NCBI RefSeq assembly: GCF_000730665.1
Contig: NZ_BBIV01000032.1
Coordinates: forward strand, 1-64,000
Length of the DNA stretch: 64,000 nt
Origin: Pseudomonas plecoglossicida NBRC 103162 = DSM 15088
GTDB taxonomy: Bacteria > Pseudomonadota > Gammaproteobacteria > Pseudomonadales > Pseudomonadaceae
Direction of reading: 5' to 3'
In this document: piece by piece, positions 44,373 to 53,191 of the stretch
How positions within the stretch are numbered: position 1 is the stretch's first letter
Layout: every line of letters begins with the position of its first letter
Translations under genes and position numbers: made by a program
Notes under the pieces: generated by a model
What the model was told of the DNA's origin: nothing
Seen by the model: only the letters and a program-made list of their open reading frames with translations
The model's database searches: none

Positions 44373-46280
44373 ATGTTCTACCTGCCTTTGCCCAGCGACC
44401 AGGCCGACCGCCTGGCCAGCGGGCCTACCGACTTCTTCCACACCGCCAGCCTGCTTGAGGCCGCCGCCGTGCTGTTCGTGCAGAACCTGCCACGCCAGCC
44501 TGCAAGCGTTTCGGCCGATGCGCAGGAACGGCGTTTTGCCGAGATGGTGCGCATCGCCAATGAAGTGGAAGCAGCCGCACCCGGGCGTTTCCAAGGCCAG
44601 GTGGCGCAGCATTTCGACCGCGAAGCCTTCGCCATGGGGCTTGGCATGCTGGGCGAAAATGGCGTCGGCCTGGTTTCGTCCGAGGTCGACTACGCAGCTG
44701 ATGATTTTCAGGACAGCGAAGGCCAGTGGAACTATCGGTTCGCCGACAGCTACCGCCAGCGTGTGACGCCGTTGCACCCGGTGCACCTGCCGTCCCTGGC
44801 CAGCGACTTGCTGCTCAGTGACCAACAGAACCGCCTGCTGCGCGAGTTCCTTTCCGGCGTCGACGAGTCGGTGGCGGTGCAGGGTTTTGCCGGCACCGGC
44901 AAGACCTTCCTGATCCAGCAGTTCGCACGCCTGCTCGACCCGCCGCGGACCTTGTTGCTGGCCCTCACCGAAGGCCAGTTGCGCGCGTTGCAGGCGCGAG
45001 TCAAGGATGCCACGGCCTACACCGCGCTGACCTTCGGCCAGCTGGCCGACGAAATTCTCAATCGCGACCTCACCAGCAACGGCTGGCGCCTGCGTGACCC
45101 GTACCGGACCAAGCTGTCATGGCGCCCGCAGGAAGCGCAGGTGGTGAAGTGGCTGGCCATCCCCGATATCGGACCGCTGGCGGCACGTGATGTGGTGGCC
45201 TTGTGCATCAAGGCCGTGCGCAGTTTCTGCCGCAGTGTCGACAGCCAGGTGCAACTGCACCATCTGCCCTGGGCCGGCCCCGGCACCACGCCGCTGGACC
45301 AGGAAGTTCTGCTGGAAAAGGCCCGGCTGTACTGGCAGGAGCTGATTCGCCCCTCGGCCCGTGAAATCCAGCTGCCGGTGCGCGACTACCACCGGGTCAA
45401 GCTGTTGTCGCTGACCGCCGAGGTGATCGACAGCCGCTACACCCATGTGATCGTCGACGAAGCCCACGAGCTGTCCGCGCCGATGCTCGCCGTACTGGAC
45501 CGCAGCCCGCAGTCGGTGATCGCGCTGGGTGACGAGCTGCAGAACCTCAATGGCTTGAGCCCGCACCACGGCGGCTTCATCCGCCAGCGCTACATCGACC
45601 ACTCGCTGCGCGCAGGGCCAGCCATGGACAACGTGCTCAACCCGCTGATCCAGGCGCACCCGGCGGCTATCCAGGCGGCGTTCAGCGGCAGCGCCGAGCA
45701 TTACACCCGGGTCAGCTTCTTCGACGCGGTGACGGTGCCCGAACAGCCCACTGCACTGATCGTCGATGACGAGTGGGGGCTGTTTGGCTGGTTTCAGCGC
45801 CTGACTCACCAGGGCGTGCCGTTCGTGCTGTTGAAAAGTGCGCGCAAGGACTTCGAACTGTTCGTCGAGGACTGCATCGAGCTGTACCGCCATGGTACGC
45901 GGGCCCGTCACCCGATGTTGTTCCGCTATCCCAGCTGGCAGGCGCTGGAACAGGACAAGGGCGACGACAAGGCCTTTGCCGCCGTGGCTGGCATGCTGCG
46001 CAAGGGCTACACCCCCGAGCACTTCGCCAAGGCCAAGAGCCGTTACCGCTGGGACAAGGCGCCGAAGCTGTTCCTGGGGCGCGTGCGCGATGTGAAGAAC
46101 ATGGAGTTTGCCCGGGTGATGGTGTCACCGGAGCTGATGGTGGCGCCGACCACGGCGGGCAATCGCAATGAACGGGCGCGGATGCTGGCGGGGTTGTATA
46201 CCGCGTGTTCGCGGGCGCGGCATGAGCTGATCGTGCCCGGGGGGATGCTGGACTGGGTCAAGGACCAGGTCAGGGATTGA
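44373..46280 (+). CDS. UvrD/PcrA-like superfamily I ATPase/helicase
   Basis: A 635-aa protein. The N-terminal 150 residues are of unknown type. Walker A is GFAGTGKT (near residue 174), Walker B is VIVDEAHEL, a GDELQNL motif III follows, and the C-terminal ACSRARHELIV matches the UvrD-type motif VI. It lacks the usual large 2A insertions, so it is a compact SF1 ATPase of unknown role; related proteins are described as DNA-repair-like helicases. CGAGG lies 6 nt before the ATG. No partner nuclease is adjacent. It starts 39 bp after the AraC gene. Confidence 0.8.
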   Translation: MFYLPLPSDQADRLASGPTDFFHTASLLEAAAVLFVQNLPRQPASVSADAQERRFAEMVRIANEVEAAAPGRFQGQVAQHFDREAFAMGLGMLGENGVGLVSSEVDYAADDFQDSEGQWNYRFADSYRQRVTPLHPVHLPSLASDLLLSDQQNRLLREFLSGVDESVAVQGFAGTGKTFLIQQFARLLDPPRTLLLALTEGQLRALQARVKDATAYTALTFGQLADEILNRDLTSNGWRLRDPYRTKLSWRPQEAQVVKWLAIPDIGPLAARDVVALCIKAVRSFCRSVDSQVQLHHLPWAGPGTTPLDQEVLLEKARLYWQELIRPSAREIQLPVRDYHRVKLLSLTAEVIDSRYTHVIVDEAHELSAPMLAVLDRSPQSVIALGDELQNLNGLSPHHGGFIRQRYIDHSLRAGPAMDNVLNPLIQAHPAAIQAAFSGSAEHYTRVSFFDAVTVPEQPTALIVDDEWGLFGWFQRLTHQGVPFVLLKSARKDFELFVEDCIELYRHGTRARHPMLFRYPSWQALEQDKGDDKAFAAVAGMLRKGYTPEHFAKAKSRYRWDKAPKLFLGRVRDVKNMEFARVMVSPELMVAPTTAGNRNERARMLAGLYTACSRARHELIVPGGMLDWVKDQVRD

Positions 46281-46287
46281 GGGGGTA

Positions 46288-46306
46288 GGGGCCGCTGTGC
46301 GGCCCC
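46288..46306. terminator. hairpin between convergent genes
   Basis: GGGGCCGC, TGT, GCGGCCCC form a strong 8-bp stem. It sits between the stops of the helicase-like gene and the aldehyde dehydrogenase gene; there is no T-tract, so termination strength is unsure. Confidence 0.5.
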
Positions 46307-46319
46307 CCCGTGCATCGAA

Positions 46320-47705
46320 TCAGTTACGATCCAGCCAAACCGTCTGCGCGTTGGTGAACTCACGCACGCCAAAGTGCGATAGCTCGCGCCCGAAGCCGCT
46401 CTTCTTCACGCCGCCAAACGCCACGCGGGGGTCGGAAGCGCAGTAGCCGTTGATGAACACGCCACCGGTGTCCAGCGCCGCAGTCATGCGCTCGGCCAGG
46501 GCATAGTCGGCGGTGTAGATGGTCGACGCCAGACCGAACTCGCTGTCGTTGGCCAGTTCCACGGCATGGTCGGCATCACGGGCAGTGATGATCGCCGCCA
46601 CCGGCCCGAACAACTCCTGCTTGAACGCAGTCATCTGCGGGGTCACGTTGGCGAACACGGTCGGTGCGTAGAAGTTGCCCACGCCCTCGACCTTGCTGCC
46701 ACCGAGCAGCAGGGTGGCGCCTTCGGCGAGGGTCGCCTGGACCTGGCCATCGAGCTCGTCGCGCAGATCGAAGCGGGCCATCGGGCCGATGTAGGTGTCG
46801 TCCTGCAGCGGGTTGCCGACTTTCAGCTGGCGCGTCGCTTCGACGAACTTGCGCGTGAACTCCTCGACGATGCTGGCTTCGACGATCAGGCGCTTGGCTG
46901 CGGCGCAGACTTGGCCAGTGTTCTGGTAGCGGCCGATCACCGCAGCCTTGACCGCAGCGTCCAGGTCGGCGTCGGCCAGGACGATGAACGGGTCGGAACC
47001 GCCCAGTTCGAGCACGCACTTCTTCAGCGCGGCACCGGCCTGGGCACCGATGGCCATGCCGGCGCGCACGCTGCCGGTGAGGGTCACGGCGGCGATACGC
47101 GGATCGTTGATGGCGCGGGTGACACCTTCCGGCGTGACGTTGAGCACCTCGAACACACCTTCAGGCACGCCGGCATCCTTGAACAGTTCGCCCAGCAGGT
47201 AAGCACTGCCCATCACGTTCGGGGCGTGCTTGAGTACGTAGGTGTTGCCGGCCAGGATCGCCGGTACCGCGCCACGCAGCACCTGCCAGATCGGGAAGTT
47301 CCACGGCATCACGGCCAGGATCGGGCCCAGCGGGCGGTACTCGATACGCGCTTTTTCCACCTGGGTCGGCTCGGCAGCCAGCATGGCCGGACCGTGCTCG
47401 GCGTACCAACGGCACAGGCCGACGCACTTGCTCACCTCACCGCGGGACTGGCCGATCGGCTTGCCGATTTCGTGGCTGATCATCTGGGCGAAGGTTTCAG
47501 CCTTGGCTTCCAGCGCCGAAGCCAGGGCCAGCAGGTATTCGCTGCGCTGACCCAGCGACACCTGGCGCCACTGGCGGTAGCCGACCGTGGCGCGTTGCAG
47601 CGCCGCTTCCAGTGCGGCGTCGGTGTCGAAGGGGTAGGCGCCGATCTGTTCGCCGCTGAAGGGGTCGACGGAGATGGCGTGGGTCAGGCTGCTGATCGCG
47701 CTCAT
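46320..47705 (-). CDS. sad: succinate-semialdehyde dehydrogenase (Sad/YneI type)
   Basis: A 461-aa aldehyde dehydrogenase. The catalytic region is intact: VLELGGSDPFIVL for the general base Glu and NTGQVCAAAKR with the active Cys. The close match of the divergent LysR gene to E. coli PtrR (YneJ), which sits beside sad in that species, supports the succinate-semialdehyde assignment. It would finish putrescine/GABA breakdown by making succinate. The start at MSAISSLTHAISVDPFSGEQ fits the family; the end is convergent with the helicase-like gene. Confidence 0.88.
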   Translation of the reverse strand: MSAISSLTHAISVDPFSGEQIGAYPFDTDAALEAALQRATVGYRQWRQVSLGQRSEYLLALASALEAKAETFAQMISHEIGKPIGQSRGEVSKCVGLCRWYAEHGPAMLAAEPTQVEKARIEYRPLGPILAVMPWNFPIWQVLRGAVPAILAGNTYVLKHAPNVMGSAYLLGELFKDAGVPEGVFEVLNVTPEGVTRAINDPRIAAVTLTGSVRAGMAIGAQAGAALKKCVLELGGSDPFIVLADADLDAAVKAAVIGRYQNTGQVCAAAKRLIVEASIVEEFTRKFVEATRQLKVGNPLQDDTYIGPMARFDLRDELDGQVQATLAEGATLLLGGSKVEGVGNFYAPTVFANVTPQMTAFKQELFGPVAAIITARDADHAVELANDSEFGLASTIYTADYALAERMTAALDTGGVFINGYCASDPRVAFGGVKKSGFGRELSHFGVREFTNAQTVWLDRN

Positions 47706-47804
47706 GGCGGGGCACTCGTTGTTGTTAATCAGTGACGCCAGACTAGTGGGCTATGGGTTTAATGAAAACTGAATAATAATGAGCGAAACATTCACGTTTG
47801 GAGA
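47706..47804. promoter_or_regulatory. divergent promoter region, sad / ptrR
   Basis: A 99-bp gap with an AT-rich core (GTTTAATGAAAACTGAATAAT). By analogy with other LysR systems the PtrR operator should lie here; no perfect dyad is seen. Confidence 0.35.
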
Positions 47805-48677
47805 ATGACTGTGGACCTGGTGCAACTGGAGATCTTCAAGGCCGTGGCCGAGCAGGGCAGCATCAGCGCCGCCGCCCAGCACATCCATCGGGTGCCGTCG
47901 AACCTGACCACACGTATCAAGCAGCTCGAGGAAGACCTCGGGGTGGAGTTGTTCATTCGTGAAAAGAGCCGCCTGCGCTTGTCGCCGGCCGGCTGGAACT
48001 TTCTCGAATACACCCGGCGTATCCTCGACCTGGTGCACGAGGCGCGGCTGACCGTGGCCGGCGAAGACCCGCAGGGCACCTTTGCCCTGGGCTCGCTGGA
48101 AAGCACGGCGGCGGTGCGCATTCCGGCGCTGTTGGCGGCCTACAACCAGTGCTACCCCAAGGTCGACCTGGACCTCTCCACCGGGCCGTCCGGGACCATG
48201 CTCGAAGGCGTGCTCTCCGGGCGCCTGGTGGCGGCATTCGTCGATGGGCCGGTGCTGCACCCGACGCTCGAAGGCATGCCGGTGTTCGAAGAGGAAATGG
48301 TGGTCATCTCGCCGCTCAACCATGCGCCGGTGACCCGCGCCCAGGACGTCAACGGCGCGAGCATCTACGCGTTTCGCGCCAACTGCTCCTACCGCCATCA
48401 CTTCGAGAACTGGTTCGTCCAGGACCAGGCGGTGCCCGGCAAGATCCATGAAATGGAGTCGTACCACGGCATGCTCGCCTGCGTCAGCGCAGGCGCAGGC
48501 CTGGCCATGCTGCCGCGCAGCATGCTCGACAACATGCCCGGCTGCAGCACGGTCAGTGCCTGGCCGATGTCGGAGGACTTTCGCTACCTCAAGACCTGGC
48601 TGGTCTGGCGGCGTGGCACCGTGTCGCGAAGCCTGAGCATGTTCGTGAAGTTGCTCGAAGAACGGCGCGGGGCATGA
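47805..48677 (+). CDS. ptrR: LysR-type regulator of putrescine use, PtrR-like
   Basis: A 290-aa LysR protein. HTH: LEIFKAVAEQGSISAAAQHIHRVPSNLTTRIKQLEEDLGVELFI. The effector domain carries IYAFRANCSYRHHFENWF, MESYHGMLACVSAGAGLAMLPRSML and TWLVWRRG, which match E. coli PtrR (YneJ) closely as I recall it. That protein controls sad and putrescine use, and here the gene is divergent from a Sad-type dehydrogenase. The start at MTVDLVQLEIF follows TTGGAGA; a GTG six bases later is possible. Confidence 0.85.
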   Translation: MTVDLVQLEIFKAVAEQGSISAAAQHIHRVPSNLTTRIKQLEEDLGVELFIREKSRLRLSPAGWNFLEYTRRILDLVHEARLTVAGEDPQGTFALGSLESTAAVRIPALLAAYNQCYPKVDLDLSTGPSGTMLEGVLSGRLVAAFVDGPVLHPTLEGMPVFEEEMVVISPLNHAPVTRAQDVNGASIYAFRANCSYRHHFENWFVQDQAVPGKIHEMESYHGMLACVSAGAGLAMLPRSMLDNMPGCSTVSAWPMSEDFRYLKTWLVWRRGTVSRSLSMFVKLLEERRGA

Positions 48678-48738
48678 ACCTGGCCGCTGGCCAGGGTTCA
48701 AATGTCAGGTAAGCCATCTCCACAAGGAGGAGCTGACC

Positions 48739-49182
48739 ATGCGTAATCATCACCATGCCCTGGGGGCAGCACTGCTGCTCGCCCTGGCACTACCCTGGAC
48801 CCTCGCCGCTGCAGCGGACCCGAATGCACCGATCGACATGCAGGGCGTACAACTTCAACAGCAGGAGCAGAACGGCATTCGTTACCTGGAAGGCGGTATC
48901 GGCCAGGATGAAGCCAATGCTCTGCGCAAGACCGGCGGCTACGATCTTCATGTAGAGCTCTCGACCGGGCCTGAAGGCGAGTTCCAGAGCGGCGCGTCGG
49001 TCGACATCCAGAACGCGCAAGGCAAGTCGATGCTCAGCCTGCAGGATGCCGGGCCACTGCTTTACGTACAGCTGCCGCCAGGTCAGTACAAAGTGATCGG
49101 GCAGGCTGACGGCAGGACGGTGCAGCAGCATGTGACCGTCAACGACAAGTCACCGGCCACGGTGAGCCTCAACTGGCGTTAG
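48739..49182 (+). CDS. small secreted protein with carboxypeptidase-regulatory-like fold
   Basis: A 147-aa protein with a signal peptide (ALLLALALPWTLAAAA). The mature part looks like a beta-sandwich: YDLHVELSTGPEGEFQSGASVDIQN followed by LLYVQLPPGQYKVIGQADGRTVQQHVTVNDKSPATVSLNWR, resembling carboxypeptidase-regulatory-like domains. It is probably periplasmic. AAGGAGGAG lies right upstream. The function is unknown. It is 61 bp after ptrR and 50 bp before a dioxygenase-like gene, all on the same strand. Confidence 0.75.
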   Translation: MRNHHHALGAALLLALALPWTLAAAADPNAPIDMQGVQLQQQEQNGIRYLEGGIGQDEANALRKTGGYDLHVELSTGPEGEFQSGASVDIQNAQGKSMLSLQDAGPLLYVQLPPGQYKVIGQADGRTVQQHVTVNDKSPATVSLNWR

Positions 49183-49232
49183 ATCCAGCAAGGGGTACAT
49201 TTGTACTCCAGTGATGAAAGGAGCACATCGCC

Positions 49233-49979
49233 ATGGGCCTGGACGTTCAAGTGCAGCAGTTGCAAGAGCAGGGCTATGTGCTGCTTCCCGGCGTGATCGA
49301 CCTTTTGCAAGTCGCGTTGCTGCGGTGCGCCATCGACGACTTGCAGCCCATCCACTGGGATTACCAGGGGCAGCTCGAACACTACAAGTGCGTCTTCAAT
49401 CGGCACCCGCTGTGGCTGCCTTTTCTCGACCTGCCACCGCTGATCGCCCTGGCCGAGGCGGTGCTTGGCCACGATTGCCATGTGATCGGCCAGACCGCCT
49501 GGCGCAGCCATCCCGGCTACCCGGGCATGGGTTTGCACCTGGACCATCTGCCCATGCAGCTGCCGACATGGATCAGCGGGCGGGACGACTTCGTCCAGCC
49601 GGTGCAGATTCTTACGGCGCAGCTGTACCTTTGCGATATCGACCTCGCCATCGGGCCGACCTGCATCGTGCCCGGCAGCCACCGTGCGGCACGCCCGCCG
49701 CAACCCGGCGAGCTGCAATGGCAAGGGCGCGAAGCGAAAACGGTGTTGTGCCAGGCAGGCGATGCACTGGTGTTTCGCAGCGATGTCTGGCACGGCGCGG
49801 GCGCCAACAGCAGCACCAGCGGCGAGCGCGACATGCTGCAGGTGCACTACGGACGGCGCATGGTGGCGCAAAAGTTTTCCCCGTATTTGAGCTGGCAGTT
49901 CAACCCGCATGTGCTGGAGGCAGCGACCCCCAGGCAGCGGCGTTTGCTGGGTGAACATGAAGAGGCCGAATACGACTGA
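49233..49979 (+). CDS. phytanoyl-CoA dioxygenase (PhyH) family protein
   Basis: A 248-aa Fe(II)/2-oxoglutarate-dependent oxygenase-like protein. The metal-binding HxD is in GLHLDHLPM and the distal His is in VWHGAGANSS; a conserved Arg/Ser region follows. It resembles PhyH-family enzymes that hydroxylate lipids, sugars or small metabolites; the substrate is unknown. AAGGAG lies upstream of the ATG. It is close to a secreted small protein and, 188 bp further on, PagL, but co-function is not shown. Confidence 0.8.
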   Translation: MGLDVQVQQLQEQGYVLLPGVIDLLQVALLRCAIDDLQPIHWDYQGQLEHYKCVFNRHPLWLPFLDLPPLIALAEAVLGHDCHVIGQTAWRSHPGYPGMGLHLDHLPMQLPTWISGRDDFVQPVQILTAQLYLCDIDLAIGPTCIVPGSHRAARPPQPGELQWQGREAKTVLCQAGDALVFRSDVWHGAGANSSTSGERDMLQVHYGRRMVAQKFSPYLSWQFNPHVLEAATPRQRRLLGEHEEAEYD

Positions 49980-50040
49980 ATCCCGGGTGGGGTGGGGGCG
50001 GCAACGAAGATTAGCCATTAGTGGCAAATCACTTTCAACT

Positions 50041-50067
50041 TTCTGATTATCTAGACAATAATCAGAA
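50041..50067. promoter_or_regulatory. palindrome upstream of pagL
   Basis: TTCTGATTAT and ATAATCAGAA are perfect 10-bp arms around 7 nt. It could be an operator or the end of the preceding transcript. Confidence 0.4.
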
Positions 50068-50167
50068 AAATATTACGTCGAGTGACTACTAGATCCACTT
50101 GTCACCGAATCGAAATCGAGGGGTCCAAGCCCCCGCTTGTCGAGTTGACCATCAGGAGAAGTCATCA

Positions 50168-50689
50168 ATGAATACCCGTCTAGCCGCTTCGCTGGCCGCA
50201 GCCGTATTGGCGTTCACCGCGGCCAACGTGGCTCAGGCAGCGCAGGTGTCGGGGGCCGTTGGCGCCACCGGCCAGGGGGACATGACCTACCGTATCGGCA
50301 TATCCTTCGACTGGGACAGGAAATGGCTGGAAAGCAGCACCGGCTTCGTCACCGGCTATTGGGATGCGGCCTACACCTACTGGGAAGGGGGCGACTACAG
50401 TGGCGCCCACTCGCTGTCGTTCAGCCCGGTGTTCACCTACGAGTTCAGCGGTTTCACCTACACCCCCTACATCGAGGCAGGCATTGGCCTGGCGGCGTTC
50501 TCCAAGACCGACGTGGGCAATCAACGCCTCGGCTCTTCGGTCAACTTCGAAGACCGTATCGGCTTTGGACTGAAGCTGCCAGGAGAGCAGAAGATCGGCC
50601 TGCGTTTCATGCACTACTCCAATGCCGGTATCAACCAGCCGAATGACGGCATCGAGTCGTACTCACTGTTCTACAGCAAAGATTTTTGA
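50168..50689 (+). CDS. pagL: lipid A 3-O-deacylase
   Basis: A 173-aa outer-membrane barrel enzyme. Signal peptide (AAAVLAFTAANVAQAA), then eight-strand barrel segments. The catalytic triad is intact: His149 and Ser151 in HYSN, and Glu163 in GIESYS, the same spacing as the known PagL His-Ser-Glu. It removes the 3-O-acyl chain of lipid A at the outer membrane, altering recognition and permeability. CAGGAG precedes the ATG. A strong hairpin terminator follows. Confidence 0.9.
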   Translation: MNTRLAASLAAAVLAFTAANVAQAAQVSGAVGATGQGDMTYRIGISFDWDRKWLESSTGFVTGYWDAAYTYWEGGDYSGAHSLSFSPVFTYEFSGFTYTPYIEAGIGLAAFSKTDVGNQRLGSSVNFEDRIGFGLKLPGEQKIGLRFMHYSNAGINQPNDGIESYSLFYSKDF

Positions 50690-50692
50690 GCG

Positions 50693-50728
50693 CCAGCAGC
50701 CAGGGGCAGTGCCGCCCCTGGCTGCTGG
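50693..50728. terminator. strong terminator after pagL
   Basis: Two perfect 15-bp arms (CCAGCAGCCAGGGGC and its complement) with a 6-nt loop lie right after the pagL stop and just before the convergent delta-60 gene end. Confidence 0.75.
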
Positions 50729-50732
50729 CAGT

Positions 50733-52002
50733 TCAAATAAATAGCTTCATCCCTGCATGCCTGTCGTTATAAAAAACGACCAACCGCAGTTCGTCGTTTC
50801 CATGGAGCTGTGAATAAATTAGGATCTCCGAATTTTTATAGTGTCCGGACATGCCGAAGCCGTGATCAATTGCACCATCAGGTAGCAGGCGTGTGACGAC
50901 GCCGGTGGAGCGGTTGCCTACCCGGTGATTGGAAGCAATCATGATATTGCCTGCGGCATCGGTATCAATACCCACGACAGCGATTGATTCATCGTCAAAG
51001 AACAGGGTCACTGCTCCATTCGTGCCAAATGAAGGGTCGGGCATGCCGTTGAGGTCGAAGCCACGCAAAAGTATGACCGTTTTACCTAGGTCGCGCGGTG
51101 TACCGGCGCCAACTAGAATGCGATTCTTGCTGACATCCACATGCAGTTTAATTGAGTTTCTAAAACCTGTTATATCTTGTTGTCCCGCCACGCCGAATGT
51201 GCGGTCCAGCACGCCTCGCTTATCGAATTTGACAATAATCTGTTTCCAGTTAATCGAGGCTGCGACCAGGAAACTACCATCGTCGAAGAAGTGACTGTCC
51301 GATATGATCATCGAATAAGCTGGCAGGTCCGGGTCGTATCGGAGTCTGGGCAGCGCAAGCTGGCTTTGTGACAGATCCTCACCTAGCCCGTTGACCGGCA
51401 GACCGGTGGTAGGGCCGAGCAACGCAATCCACGAGGTGGGTTCATCGTCGACCCTATCCCGTTGGGACATGTACAACGATCTGATCTCCCCATTCACCCA
51501 TTGGCTTTTGACAACGGCAGCTTCCATCAGTTTGAGGTCGGTAGCGGTTTTCTCATGATCGGGAAGCAAGGCCTTGATCCCTAAGTCACCGAAATCTGGC
51601 TGAGGATCGAAGTTGGAGCGAAAGTGTCCCACTGCTGCCGAATATAATAAATAATAATTTGTTATCTTCGGTCAAGGACCACGTCTGTGACTGTGCAACA
51701 TAGGACGGTTCGACATTGTTGCTGCGCGTAATTAGGCCGAACAGCTGGCTGCCTTCTGGCAGTGATGGCGATATTTCGATTTTTTTGTGGCCTATCTCTT
51801 CGTTCCAACTACCGTCTGCATTCAGTCTTACGAAATAGCGCGTCGGGCTTGTACTGGGCGAGCCGCCGCATGCCGATAAACTGCCGTCTGGGTCTACTGC
51901 CACAGCGGCGCCTACATGAAAAGACTCATTGGGTTGCACGCCCGGAAATATGGCATACCCATTGGAGCCATAAGTGGTGTCAATTTCGCCTGGTTTAATC
52001 AT
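50733..52002 (-). pseudogene. delta-60 repeat protein, broken by a frameshift
   Basis: The N-terminal part (from IDTTYGSNGYAIFPGV) and the C-terminal part (SNFDPQPDFGDLG, LDRTFGVAG, PDPSFGTNGAV, IDHGFGMSG) are pieces of one beta-propeller-like delta-60 repeat protein. The two frames meet between about 51632 and 51680 in an AT-rich run. Frame A ends soon after, and frame B begins with GTG at 51632. A single-base insertion would explain it; a sequencing error at the run is possible. The intact protein would be about 423 aa, without a clear signal peptide. Composition is more AT-rich than its neighbours, suggesting an acquired gene. Function unknown. Confidence 0.75.
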
Positions 52003-52165
52003 GGTGAGGACCTCGTGCTTGAGGAGACCAGATTAATCGCGGCTCATGTTGAAAGTAACTGTTAATTATAACGGTTGACAAATGAACATTTCCAAAACCG
52101 TCTTGCAACAACTGTGGCGAGGAGCTGCAGAGCAGCCCCTGTTCGATGATGTGTGCGTTGCAAAC

Positions 52166-53056
52166 TTAACGCGTCCCCTTGATCGCCAGCACGTTGCACA
52201 GCGGATGTTCCAGCACATGGGCGGTGGTGCCGCCGAGGAAGGTCTGCATGGCGTCGTGCCGGTGGCTGCCCATCACGATAACATCGATCCGGCTATGGCT
52301 GACGAACTGGGCGATCGCACGCGTCGCTGTACCTTCCAGGAAGTGCCGTCGCTCCAGCTCGATCTGGTGGTGGTCGCCGAGCCGGTTGAACGCCGCGCGC
52401 TGGCCATTGCGCACGCTGGCATCGAAACCGGGCATGGTCACCGTGCCGGCGCCGAAGTCGGCGATGTGGGTCTTGGCCGCATCACAGACATGCAGCAAGT
52501 GCAGTTCGGCGTTGCACTGCAGGGCCAGGGCATGGGCGCAGTGGATCACCTGTTCATCCAGGTGTTCGCCGGCGCCATGGCTGTTGAGGTCGACTGCGGC
52601 GGCGATCTGCCGGGGCAGCGGCAGGCGGATGTCACTGACCAGGTGCACGGCGATCGGGCTGTCCTTGAGCAACTGCCAGTCCAGCGGGGTCACTAGGAGG
52701 CGCTTGAGCACCGGTTCATGCTGCACGTCCTTGACCAGCAGGTCGCAGCCAACTTGTTCCACCCGTTCCAGCGCGCTGCCCAGCGGGTCGCGGGTCAACA
52801 GCAGCTCGGTGGACACATCGAGCCCGGCAGTGCCCAGTTGCTCGGCCTGGTCGGCCAGCCACTGGCGATTGTCGGCGAGCAGCCGCTCGCGTTCACGACC
52901 GTCGCTCATCAAGCCAAAGGTGTCGACATCGTCGACGAACACATTGATATCCAGCAGTGCGCCGTTGGACTCCGCCAGTGCCGCTGCACGTTGCAGGGCT
53001 GGCGTGTGGCGCATCTGTGGGCCGAGCATGACGAACAAACGCTTGAACTGACTCAT
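52166..53056 (-). CDS. tandem universal stress protein (UspA-like)
   Basis: A 296-aa cytoplasmic protein with two Usp domains. The C-terminal one ends in VDVIVMGSHRHDAMQTFLGGTTAHVLEHPLCNVLAIKG, the usual ATP-binding Usp signature (GxxG-9-G). The N-terminal domain (LFVMLGPQMRHTPALQRAAAL) lacks a full ATP site. The start at MSQFKRLF has GGAGG just upstream; the longer frame begins in GC-rich antisense. It is divergent from the HisN-like gene. Usp proteins respond to stress; the target is unknown. Confidence 0.88.
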   Translation of the reverse strand: MSQFKRLFVMLGPQMRHTPALQRAAALAESNGALLDINVFVDDVDTFGLMSDGRERERLLADNRQWLADQAEQLGTAGLDVSTELLLTRDPLGSALERVEQVGCDLLVKDVQHEPVLKRLLVTPLDWQLLKDSPIAVHLVSDIRLPLPRQIAAAVDLNSHGAGEHLDEQVIHCAHALALQCNAELHLLHVCDAAKTHIADFGAGTVTMPGFDASVRNGQRAAFNRLGDHHQIELERRHFLEGTATRAIAQFVSHSRIDVIVMGSHRHDAMQTFLGGTTAHVLEHPLCNVLAIKGTR

Positions 53057-53191
53057 CGCACACCTCCTCGTGTGGGCAGCCCCCAGGTTCTTGCCGCGTT
53101 GTCTGTACAGTCTAGACCCAGCTTCGGCTGGCACGCACAACCGGTCTCTCGGGTATGATGCGAGCCCCGACTTCTACCGAGAGCCCGCCCC

